Assembly (NCBI RefSeq): GCF_900188335.1
Contig: NZ_FZOY01000004.1
Span: 62,001-126,000 of the forward strand
Source of the DNA: Tropicimonas sediminicola
Lineage (GTDB): Bacteria > Pseudomonadota > Alphaproteobacteria > Rhodobacterales > Rhodobacteraceae
Direction: 5' to 3'
DNA length: 64,000 nucleotides
Positions 55,076-63,446 of the stretch are shown here, in pieces. Both the position numbers and the translations under genes were made by a program. Each line of letters begins with the position of its first letter. Positions within the stretch are counted from its first letter, which is position 1. The notes beneath the pieces were generated by a model, which was not told the DNA's origin, made no database searches, and worked only from the letters and a program-made list of their open reading frames with translations.

Positions 55076-56185
55076 ATGAAGCTGTCTTTCTTCACGATGC
55101 CGATTCATCCCCTGGGCAAGCCCTATGCGAAGAGCCTTGCGGAGGACCGCGAAGCCTTTCTGCTGGCCGATCAACTCGGGTTCGCAGAAGCCTATTGCGG
55201 CGAGCACACGACCGATCAGGCCGAGATCATCACCTCGACCGTCGCCTTCCTATCGAGCCTCGCCTACGAGACGAAGAACATCCGCCTTGGCACCGGCACC
55301 GTGAACATGCCCAATTCCCACCCTGCCCGCATTGCGGCGGAGGTGGCGATGCTGGATCACATGCTCGAAGGCCGGCTGAACTTCGGCATCTCGCCGGGCG
55401 GGCTGATGTCGGACGCCGAGGCTTTCGGCTCGCTCGACCAGGACCGCAACGCGATGTTCGTCGAGTGCATCAACATGGTGCTCGACATCTGGGCCGGCCA
55501 GGCTCCCTACAACCTCGAGGGCAAGTACTGGAAGGTCTCGACCGAGCGCACGATGATGCCGGAGATCGGCCAGGGCGAGATCATGAAGCCCTACCAGGAT
55601 CCGCACCCGCCGATCGTCGGCACCGCCGTGGCCCCGTTCTCCAAGGGCGTAGCGGCGATGGCCGAGCGCGGCTGGCAACCGATCTCCGCCAACTTCCTGC
55701 TGCCGAAATGGGTGGCGACCCATTGGCCGAAATACGTCGAGGGTTGCGAGAAGGCCGGGATCGTTCCGGATTACGGGGATTGGCGCGTGGCCAAGAACAT
55801 CTGCGTCGCCGACGACATGGAGACCGCACGCGCCTATGCCCGCGATGCCGGCAGCCCTTACGTGCTCTATTATTCACAGCTCCTGCGGAAGATGCGGGCC
55901 GGCGGGCGGCTGAACCTCTTCAAAGAGGATCAGAACATGCCCGATGACGAGGTCACGCTGGACTACGTGCTCGACCGCCTGGTCATTCACGGCGATCCCG
56001 CCTCGGTCGCCGATCAGGTCCTCGCCCTGCGCGAGGAAACCGGCCCCTTCCGGCACCTGATCTACGCCGGGCATGACTGGGCCGATTACGATCTCGGCCG
56101 CAGGGGTATGATCCTGATGGCCGAGAAGGTGATGCCGATCCTGACCGAGGCCACGAAATCGGAGCCTAGCGCCGTCGCTGCCTGA
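55076..56185 (+). CDS. LLM class flavin-dependent monooxygenase
   Basis: 369 aa, a luciferase-like TIM-barrel. Typical features are MKLSFFTMPIHPLGK, GFAEAYCGEHTTDQAEI, IRLGTGTVNMPNSHPARIAA and LNFGISPGGLMSDAEAFG. It uses FMNH2 delivered by a separate reductase to oxidise an organic substrate; the closest look is limonene/alkanal-type monooxygenases. AAGGAG precedes ATG 55076. The reductase gene follows after 55 bases, forming a two-component system. Substrate unknown. Confidence 0.88.
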   Translation: MKLSFFTMPIHPLGKPYAKSLAEDREAFLLADQLGFAEAYCGEHTTDQAEIITSTVAFLSSLAYETKNIRLGTGTVNMPNSHPARIAAEVAMLDHMLEGRLNFGISPGGLMSDAEAFGSLDQDRNAMFVECINMVLDIWAGQAPYNLEGKYWKVSTERTMMPEIGQGEIMKPYQDPHPPIVGTAVAPFSKGVAAMAERGWQPISANFLLPKWVATHWPKYVEGCEKAGIVPDYGDWRVAKNICVADDMETARAYARDAGSPYVLYYSQLLRKMRAGGRLNLFKEDQNMPDDEVTLDYVLDRLVIHGDPASVADQVLALREETGPFRHLIYAGHDWADYDLGRRGMILMAEKVMPILTEATKSEPSAVAA

Positions 56186-56240
56186 GTGATCGGCCGTCCG
56201 GTCACCCTGCACCGCCGCCCCCTGCCCCCGGAGACACGAG

Positions 56241-57182
56241 ATGACAATGATGACGCAGCAAATCGAGATCGATCCGAAAGCGTTTCGCCGGGCGCTTGGC
56301 AACTTCGCGACGGGGGTGACGATCATCACGGCGCGGGCCCCGGACGGCACGCAGGTGGGCGTCACGGCCAGCAGCTTCAACTCGCTCTCCATGGATCCGC
56401 CGCTGATCCTGTGGAGCAGCATGAAGGAGGCGCGGAGTTGCGAGGTCTTCGAATCCGCGACGCATTTCGCCGTCAACATTCTGGCCTCCGACCAGCTCGA
56501 GATGTCGAACCACTTCGCGCGGCAGCAGAAGGACAAGTTCGCCGGAATCGACTGGGAAGAAGGCATCGGCGGTGCGCCGATCTTTCCCAACTGTGCCGGG
56601 CGGTTCCAGTGCGAGACCTATGACAAGCTCGACGGGGGCGATCACTGGATCTTCGTAGGCCGGGTGCTGGCCTTCGACGATTTCGGCCGCTCGCCGCTCT
56701 GCTTCCACCAGGGCTCCTATGCCGTGGTGTTCAACCACCCCGACACCATCCCGCCGGCCGCCGAAGGCGCCTCGCCCGACCTGGACCGGGGACGGATGGG
56801 CAATCACACCTTCTTCCTGATGTTGCGCGCGGTTCGCGCCTATCAGGAGCAGTACCAGCCCAAGCTCAAGACCCTCGGCCTGAGCCTGTTCGAAGCCCGC
56901 ACCCTGCTGGTGCTTAACGATCTGACCAGCATCACCGCCGAACAGCTGGTGGTTCACATGCACACCCCGATCACCGAAGCGCGGGTGGCGCTGCAGAACC
57001 TCTTCGCCGCCGGTCTGATCGAGAAGAGCGAGTCCGGCTACAGCCTGACCGCCGCCGGGCAGTCCAAGGCAGATCAATGCTGGGACCTTGCCGAAGCCCA
57101 TGCCCAGGAAACCTTCGAACGCTTCAGCGACGACGAGATCGACACCTTCACCAGCGTTCTGCGACAGCTCATCGGGCCGTAA
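56241..57182 (+). CDS. Flavin reductase fused to MarR-like C-terminal domain
   Basis: 313 aa. Residues about 10-170 are a flavin reductase domain (FRRALGNFATGVTIITARAP, VGVTASSFNSLSMDPPLILW, HFAVNILASDQ). Residues about 185-313 are a MarR-like winged helix (FEARTLLVLNDLTSITAEQL, HMHTPITEARVALQNLFAAG, LIEKSESGYSLTAAGQSKAD). The same arrangement is known for the C1 reductase of p-hydroxyphenylacetate hydroxylase in Acinetobacter, where the tail acts as an effector-sensing autoinhibitory domain. Here it is paired with an LLM monooxygenase instead. Effector binding is inference. Confidence 0.88.
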   Translation: MTMMTQQIEIDPKAFRRALGNFATGVTIITARAPDGTQVGVTASSFNSLSMDPPLILWSSMKEARSCEVFESATHFAVNILASDQLEMSNHFARQQKDKFAGIDWEEGIGGAPIFPNCAGRFQCETYDKLDGGDHWIFVGRVLAFDDFGRSPLCFHQGSYAVVFNHPDTIPPAAEGASPDLDRGRMGNHTFFLMLRAVRAYQEQYQPKLKTLGLSLFEARTLLVLNDLTSITAEQLVVHMHTPITEARVALQNLFAAGLIEKSESGYSLTAAGQSKADQCWDLAEAHAQETFERFSDDEIDTFTSVLRQLIGP

Positions 57183-57233
57183 AGGACGGCTCCTGCCCCG
57201 TCCCTTACCGCAGGGACCGATTCTGGCCCGATT

Positions 57234-57266
57234 GCGGCCCGGCCGACCTCTCCCCGGCCGGGCCGC
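57234..57266. terminator. GC hairpin between flavin reductase and BKACE genes
   Basis: GCGGCCCGGCC (57234-57244) and GGCCGGGCCGC (57256-57266) form an 11-bp perfect stem between convergent genes. No T-tract. Confidence 0.6.
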
Positions 57267-57355
57267 GCCCGTTGTGGGGAGCACGCTTGCATTCAGCGCA
57301 AAAGAAAAGGCAGCGGCCGAGGATGCTCGTGCCACCGCCTGCCATGAGCCTGCGA

Positions 57356-58159
57356 TCAATTGGTCGGCTGGCTGACGACCGGCCGTCCGACACCCTGCAA
57401 CGCGGCAAAGACTTCGCGGACCCGCGCGGCATTGTCCTCCGCCACCTCGCCATTGGCGTTCCACAGCGAGTTCTCGAACCCCACCCGGGCCTTGCCGCCG
57501 AGTTCCGCGGCACGCACCAGGCTGGCGGTCTCCTCTGCGCCGAAGGCACAGACCATCCAGTCGAAGGCGACATCGCCGGCCCGCGAGAGCGGCTGCAGGT
57601 ATTCCTCCAGCGCGATGCTGTCCCGCGAACCGTTGGCATAGCTGCCCTGGACGAAGATCACCGCCTGGCTTGTTCCGGGGATCAGGCCGCTGGCACAGGC
57701 GACGGCAAAGGCGCCGACCTCGTGAGGCGAATACAGGATATGCTGGATCTCGACCCCGCTGTCCTTTGCCCAGTGGTAGAAATCCCGAGCCTCCGGCCAG
57801 TCTTCCGGCCTGCGCACCATCTCGCGCAGACCGACGGAGACGTGCGCCGGCTTGAGCTTGCGCATCATCGCGCGTTGCTCCGCCGCCTCGTAGCGCCCAG
57901 CGGCCTCGGAGGTGACCTGCAGGTACATGCCGGGCACCGCATCGCCCAGGCGATCCAGCAGCGCATGGTATCGCCCGGCATCGAGCAGATGCCGGCCGCG
58001 CTCGTCGCGGATGTGCACGTGGATTCCGTCCGCGCCCGCGTCCTGGCAGGCCCGCGCTGTCTCCACGATCTCGTCATCGGTGATCGGCAGCGCCGGGTGA
58101 TCGGCCTTGCCACGCCTTGCGCCGTTGGGCGCGACCATCAACCGTGGCAACGGCGTCAT
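57356..58159 (-). CDS. 3-keto-5-aminohexanoate cleavage protein family (BKACE)
   Basis: 267 aa. These zinc enzymes condense a beta-keto acid with acetyl-CoA to give acetoacetate and a CoA ester. The barrel start MVAPNGARRGKADHPALP, the metal site ADGIHVHIRDERGRHL and the later YANGSRDSIALEEYLQPLS are typical. The family is known for varied beta-keto acid substrates that depend on neighbourhood. Its ATG overlaps the stop of a 30-aa ORF by 4 bases (ATGA). The LysR regulator is divergently encoded. The substrate is unknown. Confidence 0.9.
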   Translation of the reverse strand: MTPLPRLMVAPNGARRGKADHPALPITDDEIVETARACQDAGADGIHVHIRDERGRHLLDAGRYHALLDRLGDAVPGMYLQVTSEAAGRYEAAEQRAMMRKLKPAHVSVGLREMVRRPEDWPEARDFYHWAKDSGVEIQHILYSPHEVGAFAVACASGLIPGTSQAVIFVQGSYANGSRDSIALEEYLQPLSRAGDVAFDWMVCAFGAEETASLVRAAELGGKARVGFENSLWNANGEVAEDNAARVREVFAALQGVGRPVVSQPTN

Positions 58160-58248
58160 CGCGCCGCTCCCGCCAGGATGACGGCGCCCGTCGGGCAGGA
58201 ACCGGCAGACATTTGCATGGGTTTCCCAATGCGGAGGTTTGCAACCAT
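58156..58248 (-). CDS. 30-aa ORF translationally coupled to the BKACE gene
   Basis: It begins MVANLRIGKPMQMSAGSCPT and ends GAVILAGAAR. AGGAG lies about 6 bases before ATG 58248, a better ribosome-binding site than any before the BKACE gene itself. Its TGA overlaps the BKACE ATG (ATGA), so ribosomes finishing it can start the enzyme gene. It could be a regulatory leader peptide, a small protein, or the remnant of an upstream gene. A GTG start at 58255 in the BKACE frame would bypass it and give a 299-aa protein, but the added residues are not family-like. Confidence 0.5.
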   Translation of the reverse strand: MVANLRIGKPMQMSAGSCPTGAVILAGAAR

Positions 58249-58280
58249 GATGCACTCCTGAAATCGTCGCAGGACGAAAA

Positions 58281-58344
58281 TATCCGATGCCGACCCTTCA
58301 CAAATAAGTACAATACGGGATAGTGGCCATAAGAAAATCGGATA
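58281..58344. promoter_or_regulatory. Inverted repeat in the BKACE/LysR divergent promoter
   Basis: TATCCGAT (58281-58288) and ATCGGATA (58337-58344) form a perfect 8-bp inverted repeat 48 bases apart, ending just before the lysR start. GGATAG is also repeated directly at 58318 and 58341. This is a plausible LysR binding region, which would regulate both genes. Confidence 0.4.
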
Positions 58345-58349
58345 GCCAG

Positions 58350-59273
58350 ATGAAGCTGCAGCAACTTCGTTACTTCGTTACCGTCTATGAACAGGGATCG
58401 TTTTCGGCAGCGGTGGACAAGGTTCACGCCACGCAGTCCGGGCTTTCGATGCATGTCAGCCAGATCGAGAAACGCTACGGCGTGACCCTGTTCGAACGCA
58501 GCTCCTCGGGCGTGACGCCGACCGAGGTCGGACGGGCCTTCTACAAGGAAGCGGTCAAGGTGCTCGCCGCTGCGCGCATCGCCGAAGAGCGCCTGCAGTC
58601 GCTGTCCAAGACGGTCGTCGGCCATGTCCACGTGGGCTTGATGCCGACCTTCACCCGGGCGGTGCTGACGGCCGTCCTGAAGCGCTTCGGCACGGAATAC
58701 CCCGAGGTCCGGCTGTCGGTCTCGGAATCCTATTCCGGCAACCTCCTTCAGGAGGTGCGGGAAGGGCGGCTCGATTTCGGCGTGGTGCCCGCCTTTGTCG
58801 AGCTTGACGAGGCCCTGATCTCGAAGCGGATGGGCACCGACCACGAATGCCTCGTCTGCCGTTCGGACAGGGAGCTTCCGCTGACGAAGGACGGAGTGCT
58901 GCTCCGGGACGTGTCGCCCCTGAAACTTGTGCTTCCCGGGCCGGGCAATGCCCGGCGGCGACGGATCGAGAACTACATCACCGCGAACCAGGTCCAGGTG
59001 ACCGACCTGATGGAACTCGACACGATGCACGGCACGCTCGACATGGTGGCGAACTCGGACTGGGTGACGATCCTGTCGGGCATCATGTGCCTGCCAGACC
59101 TGAAAGGCGGGCCGCGTCAGGTCGCGCCGCTCGCCGATCCGCCGCTGATGGTGGATTACATGCGGATCGAGACCCGCAAGCGCCCCCTCAGCGAAGCGGC
59201 TCAAGCCTTTGCGGACATCCTGCAGGAAGAGCTCAACTCCTCGCTCGAGATCGAGCCCTTCAGCCGCAGGTAA
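58350..59273 (+). CDS. LysR family transcriptional regulator
   Basis: 307 aa from ATG 58350; a GTG at 58323 would add nine residues that look non-family. The N-terminal helix-turn-helix is canonical: QQLRYFVTVYEQGSFSAAVD, then ATQSGLSMHVSQIEKRYGVT and LFERSSSGVTPTEVG. The C-terminal half is a periplasmic-binding-protein-like effector domain (VGLMPTFTRAVLTAVLKRFG). Divergent from the BKACE gene, it most likely controls that gene and perhaps the hydrolase downstream. Effector unknown. Confidence 0.9.
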   Translation: MKLQQLRYFVTVYEQGSFSAAVDKVHATQSGLSMHVSQIEKRYGVTLFERSSSGVTPTEVGRAFYKEAVKVLAAARIAEERLQSLSKTVVGHVHVGLMPTFTRAVLTAVLKRFGTEYPEVRLSVSESYSGNLLQEVREGRLDFGVVPAFVELDEALISKRMGTDHECLVCRSDRELPLTKDGVLLRDVSPLKLVLPGPGNARRRRIENYITANQVQVTDLMELDTMHGTLDMVANSDWVTILSGIMCLPDLKGGPRQVAPLADPPLMVDYMRIETRKRPLSEAAQAFADILQEELNSSLEIEPFSRR

Positions 59274-59504
59274 CGACACGCCCATCTCCGGAAAGAGGCG
59301 CGTCGGCCATCACGTTTCCTGATGCCTCCCGCGATCTTATATTATTTCAATTGCTTGCGGTCTTGCCCTTAGCTTCGAGGCAGGAGGCGATGTCGTCGTG
59401 GCCGAAGCGGATCATTTCCGCCAATCGGCCATGCCGCGAACCGGCCCTGTTCCCGATCCAGACACCGCGCGTTCGCGCAGCAAGACCAGAAGGCCAGATC
59501 AAGC

Positions 59505-60284
59505 ATGACCAGTCAGACACTACATTCCACCGTTTCGGGCCGCGAAGGCGCGCCTGTCCTGCTGCTGCTGAACAGCCTTGGCGCAACGCAGGCGATGTGG
59601 GAGCCGCAATTGCCGCTGCTCGAGGCCCGCTACCGGGTGATCCGCTGCGACACGCGAGGCCACGGCCAGAGCCCCACCCCTCCTGCGCCCTACAGCTTCG
59701 ACGATATCGTGGGAGACGTGCTCGCCCTGCTCGACAGCCACGGCGTGGAAAAGGCCAGCGTCATGGGCCTGTCGCTTGGCGGGATGACTGCCCTGGGGCT
59801 GGGCCTGGCAGCGCCGAAACGGATCGAGCGGCTGGTGTGCTGCGCCGCCCGAGCCGACGCCCCGCCGCCCTTCGTTCAGAACTGGCACAACCGTCTCGGG
59901 ATGCTCGAAGACGGCGGGATCGAAGCGGTCTGGAACGGCACTGTCGGCATGTGGCTGGGTGAGGAAACGCGCAAGAGCCATCCCGAACGGGAGGCCGGGC
60001 TGCGCGAGAGCTTCCTGCAGACCACCGACGAGGGGTATCGCGGCTGCGCCCATGCGCTGATGGGGCTCGACTACCTTCGGCAGCTTGGCGGGCTGAACGT
60101 GCCCACCCTGTTCATCGCCGGGGCCGAGGATGCGGCCGCACCGCCCGAGGCGATGCTGGCCATGGCACAGGCCTGCCCCGGCTCGGAATATGCCGTGGTG
60201 CCGGGCGCAAAACACATCGTCAACATCGACCGTCCGGACGGGTTCAACGCGGCCATCCTCGGCTTCCTCGGCCTCGACGCCTGA
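59505..60284 (+). CDS. Alpha/beta hydrolase, 3-oxoadipate enol-lactonase-like
   Basis: 259 aa. The fold shows the oxyanion region LLLLNSLGATQAMW, then RCDTRGHGQSPTPPAPYSFD, the nucleophile elbow GLSLGGMTALGLG (Ser), an acid in FIAGAEDAAAPP and the catalytic His in PGAKHIVNIDRPDGF. This is the pattern of PcaD, which opens the lactone ring in the protocatechuate branch, but no other pca genes are near. It may act on a different lactone or ester. Followed by a strong hairpin. Confidence 0.85.
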   Translation: MTSQTLHSTVSGREGAPVLLLLNSLGATQAMWEPQLPLLEARYRVIRCDTRGHGQSPTPPAPYSFDDIVGDVLALLDSHGVEKASVMGLSLGGMTALGLGLAAPKRIERLVCCAARADAPPPFVQNWHNRLGMLEDGGIEAVWNGTVGMWLGEETRKSHPEREAGLRESFLQTTDEGYRGCAHALMGLDYLRQLGGLNVPTLFIAGAEDAAAPPEAMLAMAQACPGSEYAVVPGAKHIVNIDRPDGFNAAILGFLGLDA

Positions 60285-60289
60285 CGCGA

Positions 60290-60338
60290 AAGGGGCGCTG
60301 CGCGAACCGGGCCGGACCCGGACGGCGCAGCGCCCCTT
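60290..60338. terminator. Long hairpin after the enol-lactonase-like gene
   Basis: AAGGGGCGCTGCGC (60290-60303) is perfectly complementary to GCGCAGCGCCCCTT (60325-60338), 14 bp, with a 21-base loop, then TATCTGTATCATT. It separates convergent genes. Confidence 0.75.
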
Positions 60339-60386
60339 ATCTGTATCATTCCCCGCGCCCGGTGGCGGTTACGCCGGCCACGGCAC

Positions 60387-61406
60387 TCAGATATCCGCCA
60401 GGGTCACCGCCTGCCCGGTCTCGGCGGAGAGGGCGATCGCCTCCAGCACCTGGATGTTGTGGACCATTTCCTCCGGCGTGAAGGGATAGGGCGCCCGCCC
60501 CTCGGCTGCATGGGCAAAGGCCTCCAGGTTGGCGGTCACCGCATCTTCCCAGTCATAGTGCGTCTGCTCGACCGGCTTGCCGCTTTCCGACGTCAGCACG
60601 CGCACGATCCCGTCCGGCGTGTCGGGGTGACTGTCGTTCAGGATCTCGACCCACTTGTCGGTTCCGAACACATGCATGCGGATGAAATGCGGCGTGTGCA
60701 GGACGGCGCTGAAGGTGGCGGTCATCCCGGCCTCGAACTTGAGCTGAACGGTCACGATGTCGCCCGTCTCCCAGCCCAGAGACCGGCTGGCGGTGAAGGC
60801 GTGCAGGGTTTCGACCGGCCCGAAGAAGGAGATCAGCAGATCGCTCAGGTGGATCCCCATCGCCGTCATGCCGGCCGCGGGCGATACGTCCTTGCGGGTG
60901 CGCCAGTCATTCGCCGGCACACCGATGAGCTTGTCGTGGCTCCAGGCCGCCTCGGCATGCATGATCGTCCCGAGTTCCTCGCGCCTGATGGCCTCCCTCA
61001 GCGCCAGCATGGCCGGCTCGTAGCGCCGCTCATGCCCGATGCCGAGCTGTACGCCCGCCGCCTCGCATGCCTTGACGGACCGCCGCGCGCTGTCGGCCGA
61101 GAGGCCCAGCGGCTTCTCGCAGAACACGTGCTTGCCGGCCGCAGCGACCTGCGCGATCTGCGCCTCGTGCAGGGTATTGGGCGTGGTCAGAATGACCGCG
61201 TCGACCTCCTCCTGCGCCAGCGGCTCGGCAAGGTCGGTCCATGCGGTCAGCCCCATCTCCCGGATGCCGTCGTGATTGTCGGTCACCGGCTCGACGATCC
61301 CGGCCACTCGCAACCAGGGATGCCCCTGAAGTCGCTTGGCAATATGCTTGCCCCACCAACCGAAGCCCGCGATGGCTACGGTAAAGGTCGAAGTGGCCTC
61401 GGTCAT
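60387..61406 (-). CDS. Gfo/Idh/MocA family NAD(P)-dependent dehydrogenase
   Basis: 339 aa. The N-terminal Rossmann fold starts TVAIAGFGWWGKHIAKRLQG, the family signature is GKHVFCEKPLGL, and the C-terminal alpha/beta domain includes GIGHERRYEPAMLALREAI. The family oxidises sugars, inositols or related acids at one hydroxyl. ATG 61406 is chosen since the upstream extension is not family-like. A 10-bp direct repeat upstream (61533, 61555) may be a regulator site. The substrate is unknown. Confidence 0.9.
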   Translation of the reverse strand: MTEATSTFTVAIAGFGWWGKHIAKRLQGHPWLRVAGIVEPVTDNHDGIREMGLTAWTDLAEPLAQEEVDAVILTTPNTLHEAQIAQVAAAGKHVFCEKPLGLSADSARRSVKACEAAGVQLGIGHERRYEPAMLALREAIRREELGTIMHAEAAWSHDKLIGVPANDWRTRKDVSPAAGMTAMGIHLSDLLISFFGPVETLHAFTASRSLGWETGDIVTVQLKFEAGMTATFSAVLHTPHFIRMHVFGTDKWVEILNDSHPDTPDGIVRVLTSESGKPVEQTHYDWEDAVTANLEAFAHAAEGRAPYPFTPEEMVHNIQVLEAIALSAETGQAVTLADI

Positions 61407-61784
61407 GGAGATCCTCCCAGTCGGATATCGGTTTCTGCCCCCGGCGTTTTGTCCGCCCGCGCCGGCCCGCGATGGGGCCGGGAGAGTGCCGCAGAAGCCT
61501 AGCGACAGCCGATCCATCCGAACAAATAATGTAACCTGATGCTATCCGTCAGAGAACCTGATGCCCGTGGCGTCGCACCCAGTATCAAGTTTCCTGAAGG
61601 CAGCTAGGCAAAAACTCCATTTCCCCTGAACGCGACTCGCTTGCATGATCCTTGGCATGACCTTGCGTTCTCGGGGAGGAGACCGCGCTTTTTGAAGCAG
61701 AAAATCAGACGCTTGCAAGCTACTGCAACGCTCTGACCCGGCACCTTCCCCTGGCACGCCCTGCATTTTGCCGAAGGACCGAAC
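61407..61784. promoter_or_regulatory. Divergent promoter region with direct repeats (378 bases)
   Basis: AACCTGATGC occurs twice, at 61533-61542 and 61555-61564, 22 bases apart (about two helical turns), which suits a dimer or tandem regulator site for the Gfo/Idh gene. The palindrome GCTTGCAAGC at 61711-61720 lies 65 bases before osmC. No ORF is supported. Confidence 0.45.
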
Positions 61785-62255
61785 ATGTCGAAAGTCAAGG
61801 AAAAGCCGATCTGGAAATTCAAGGTTTCCGGTCAGCACACCTCCAGCACCAAGTCCGTGGCCGAGGCGCGCGGAAAGAGCGTGATCATTGACGAGCCGAT
61901 CCTGCGTGGCGGTACCGACGAGGGGCCGATGCCGGTGGAATACGTCTTCATGGGGCTGGTTGGCTGCACGCACGTGATCTCGAACAAGCTTGCCGCCGCC
62001 AATGGCATCACCTTCACCTCCATGGACATCGACATCGATGTCACCATGGACAGCCACGGCACCCGCCTGATCAACCCGATCGACGTGCCGTTTCCTTCGG
62101 TCGTACTGAACATCAACGCCGACTTCGACGGACCGCGCGAAGGTGCTGTAAAGGTTACAGAAACCTTGCGCGAGTATTGCGCGGTCTCCAAGATGCTGCA
62201 GGAATCGGGCACCGAGGTGGTCGAGAACTGGACCCTGAACGGCGTGGCGGTCTGA
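61785..62255 (+). CDS. OsmC family protein
   Basis: 156 aa. OsmC/Ohr fold: GGTDEGPMPVEYVFMGLVGC provides the first active Cys region, and REYCAVSKMLQES the second conserved Cys. These enzymes reduce organic peroxides through paired thiols, but many OsmC-like members have other roles. This one has an extended N-terminus (MSKVKEKPIWKFKVSGQHTS). A palindrome at 61711 could be an operator. It precedes the AEC transporter gene by 60 bases. Confidence 0.88.
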   Translation: MSKVKEKPIWKFKVSGQHTSSTKSVAEARGKSVIIDEPILRGGTDEGPMPVEYVFMGLVGCTHVISNKLAAANGITFTSMDIDIDVTMDSHGTRLINPIDVPFPSVVLNINADFDGPREGAVKVTETLREYCAVSKMLQESGTEVVENWTLNGVAV

Positions 62256-62315
62256 GGCAATCCATCTTGAGGTGCCCGCCCCGATCCCACCCCAACCCTG
62301 CGAGGATGTGCCGTC

Positions 62316-63284
62316 ATGATGACGCAAATGATGGACATCCTCGGTCCGATCATGGTCATCACCGCGATCGGCTTCCTGCTTGGGCGATCTTCGATCGGGT
62401 TCGAGACGCGAACGCTGAGCACCGTGGTCATCCTCGTCGCGACGCCGGCGCTGATCTTCAACACGCTCACGTCGCTGGACATCACGCCCGAAACGATCGG
62501 CACGATGTCCAGCGCCGCCCTGCTGTGCATCGCCATCTCAGGGGCCTTGGGGCTCCTGGTGCTGGTCATGGCGCGCAGCTCGGTGCGCAGCTTCCTGCCG
62601 CCGATCATGCTGCCGAACTCGGGGAACATGGGGCTGCCGCTGGTGCTTCTGGCCTTCGGGCCGGAGGGGCTGCAACTCGGTGTGGCCTATTTCTTCGTGG
62701 TGTCGGTGGTGCAGCACTCGGTTGGCCTGTCGATCTATGCCGGCGGCCTGCAGCTTGCGACAATCGCCAGGCAGCCGCTGCTCTATTCCGTTGCCGCCGT
62801 CCTGCTGGTGACCTGGACGGACATGCCCGTGCCGAACATCGTCATGGTGACGACGGAGATGCTCAGCGGCATGATGATCCCCGCGATGCTGCTGCTGCTC
62901 GGCACCTCGCTGGCCACGCTCAAGGTGACCGACCTGCGCCCTGCCCTGCTCATCGCGGTGTCGCGCCTGGGGCTCGGCATCCTGTCGGCGGTGTTCGTCA
63001 TCGCCTTTCTGGACCTGGACGGGCTGACCGCGGGCGTCGTGTTCCTGCTGGCCACCATGCCGACCGCCATCGTCAACTACGTCTATGCCGAACGGTTCCA
63101 GCACAACCCGCGGCAGGTTGCGGGGTCGGTCGTCACCTCGACGCTCGTGACTTTCGTCTGCCTGCCGCTGCTGGTCTGGACGGCTCTGGGCATCTCGGAA
63201 CGCGGGAGCGGCGCGGACGCGCAGCTCTCTCAGGCCATGACCCGAACTGAAACCAGCCTGGGAGCAACGTACACGAACGACTGA
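62316..63284 (+). CDS. AEC family transporter
   Basis: 322 aa, about ten transmembrane segments. The auxin-efflux-carrier-type family is shown by LGPIMVITAIGFLLGRSS, VATPALIFNTLTSLDI, and the mid-protein PPIMLPNSGNMGLPLVLLAF with the conserved NxGxxGLP pattern. The second half has IPAMLLLLGTSLATLK and FLLATMPTAIVNYVYAERFQ. Bacterial members move organic acids such as malonate or malate. Located between osmC and a TRAP gene; the substrate is unknown. Confidence 0.92.
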   Translation: MMTQMMDILGPIMVITAIGFLLGRSSIGFETRTLSTVVILVATPALIFNTLTSLDITPETIGTMSSAALLCIAISGALGLLVLVMARSSVRSFLPPIMLPNSGNMGLPLVLLAFGPEGLQLGVAYFFVVSVVQHSVGLSIYAGGLQLATIARQPLLYSVAAVLLVTWTDMPVPNIVMVTTEMLSGMMIPAMLLLLGTSLATLKVTDLRPALLIAVSRLGLGILSAVFVIAFLDLDGLTAGVVFLLATMPTAIVNYVYAERFQHNPRQVAGSVVTSTLVTFVCLPLLVWTALGISERGSGADAQLSQAMTRTETSLGATYTND

Positions 63285-63371
63285 GACAAGCCGGGGCGAA
63301 CACCGGCGCTGCACAAGACAGGGACCGCAACGGGCAATGGGAGCGCCCGGGTCTCACAAGGGAGGACACCC

Positions 63372-63446
63372 GTGCACGACACGATTGCCATTGCCGTATC
63401 CGACACGCACGCCCATCCGGCGTGGGCCGGCGAGCTGCCCGGATGA
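63372..63446 (+). CDS. 24-aa ORF coupled to the TRAP substrate-binding gene
   Basis: From GTG 63372, MHDTIAIAVSDTHAHPAWAG then ELPG, with GGGAGGA 5 bases upstream. Its TGA (63444-63446) overlaps the next ATG (63443) as ATGA. It may be a leader peptide. No family. Confidence 0.4.
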   Translation: MHDTIAIAVSDTHAHPAWAGELPG

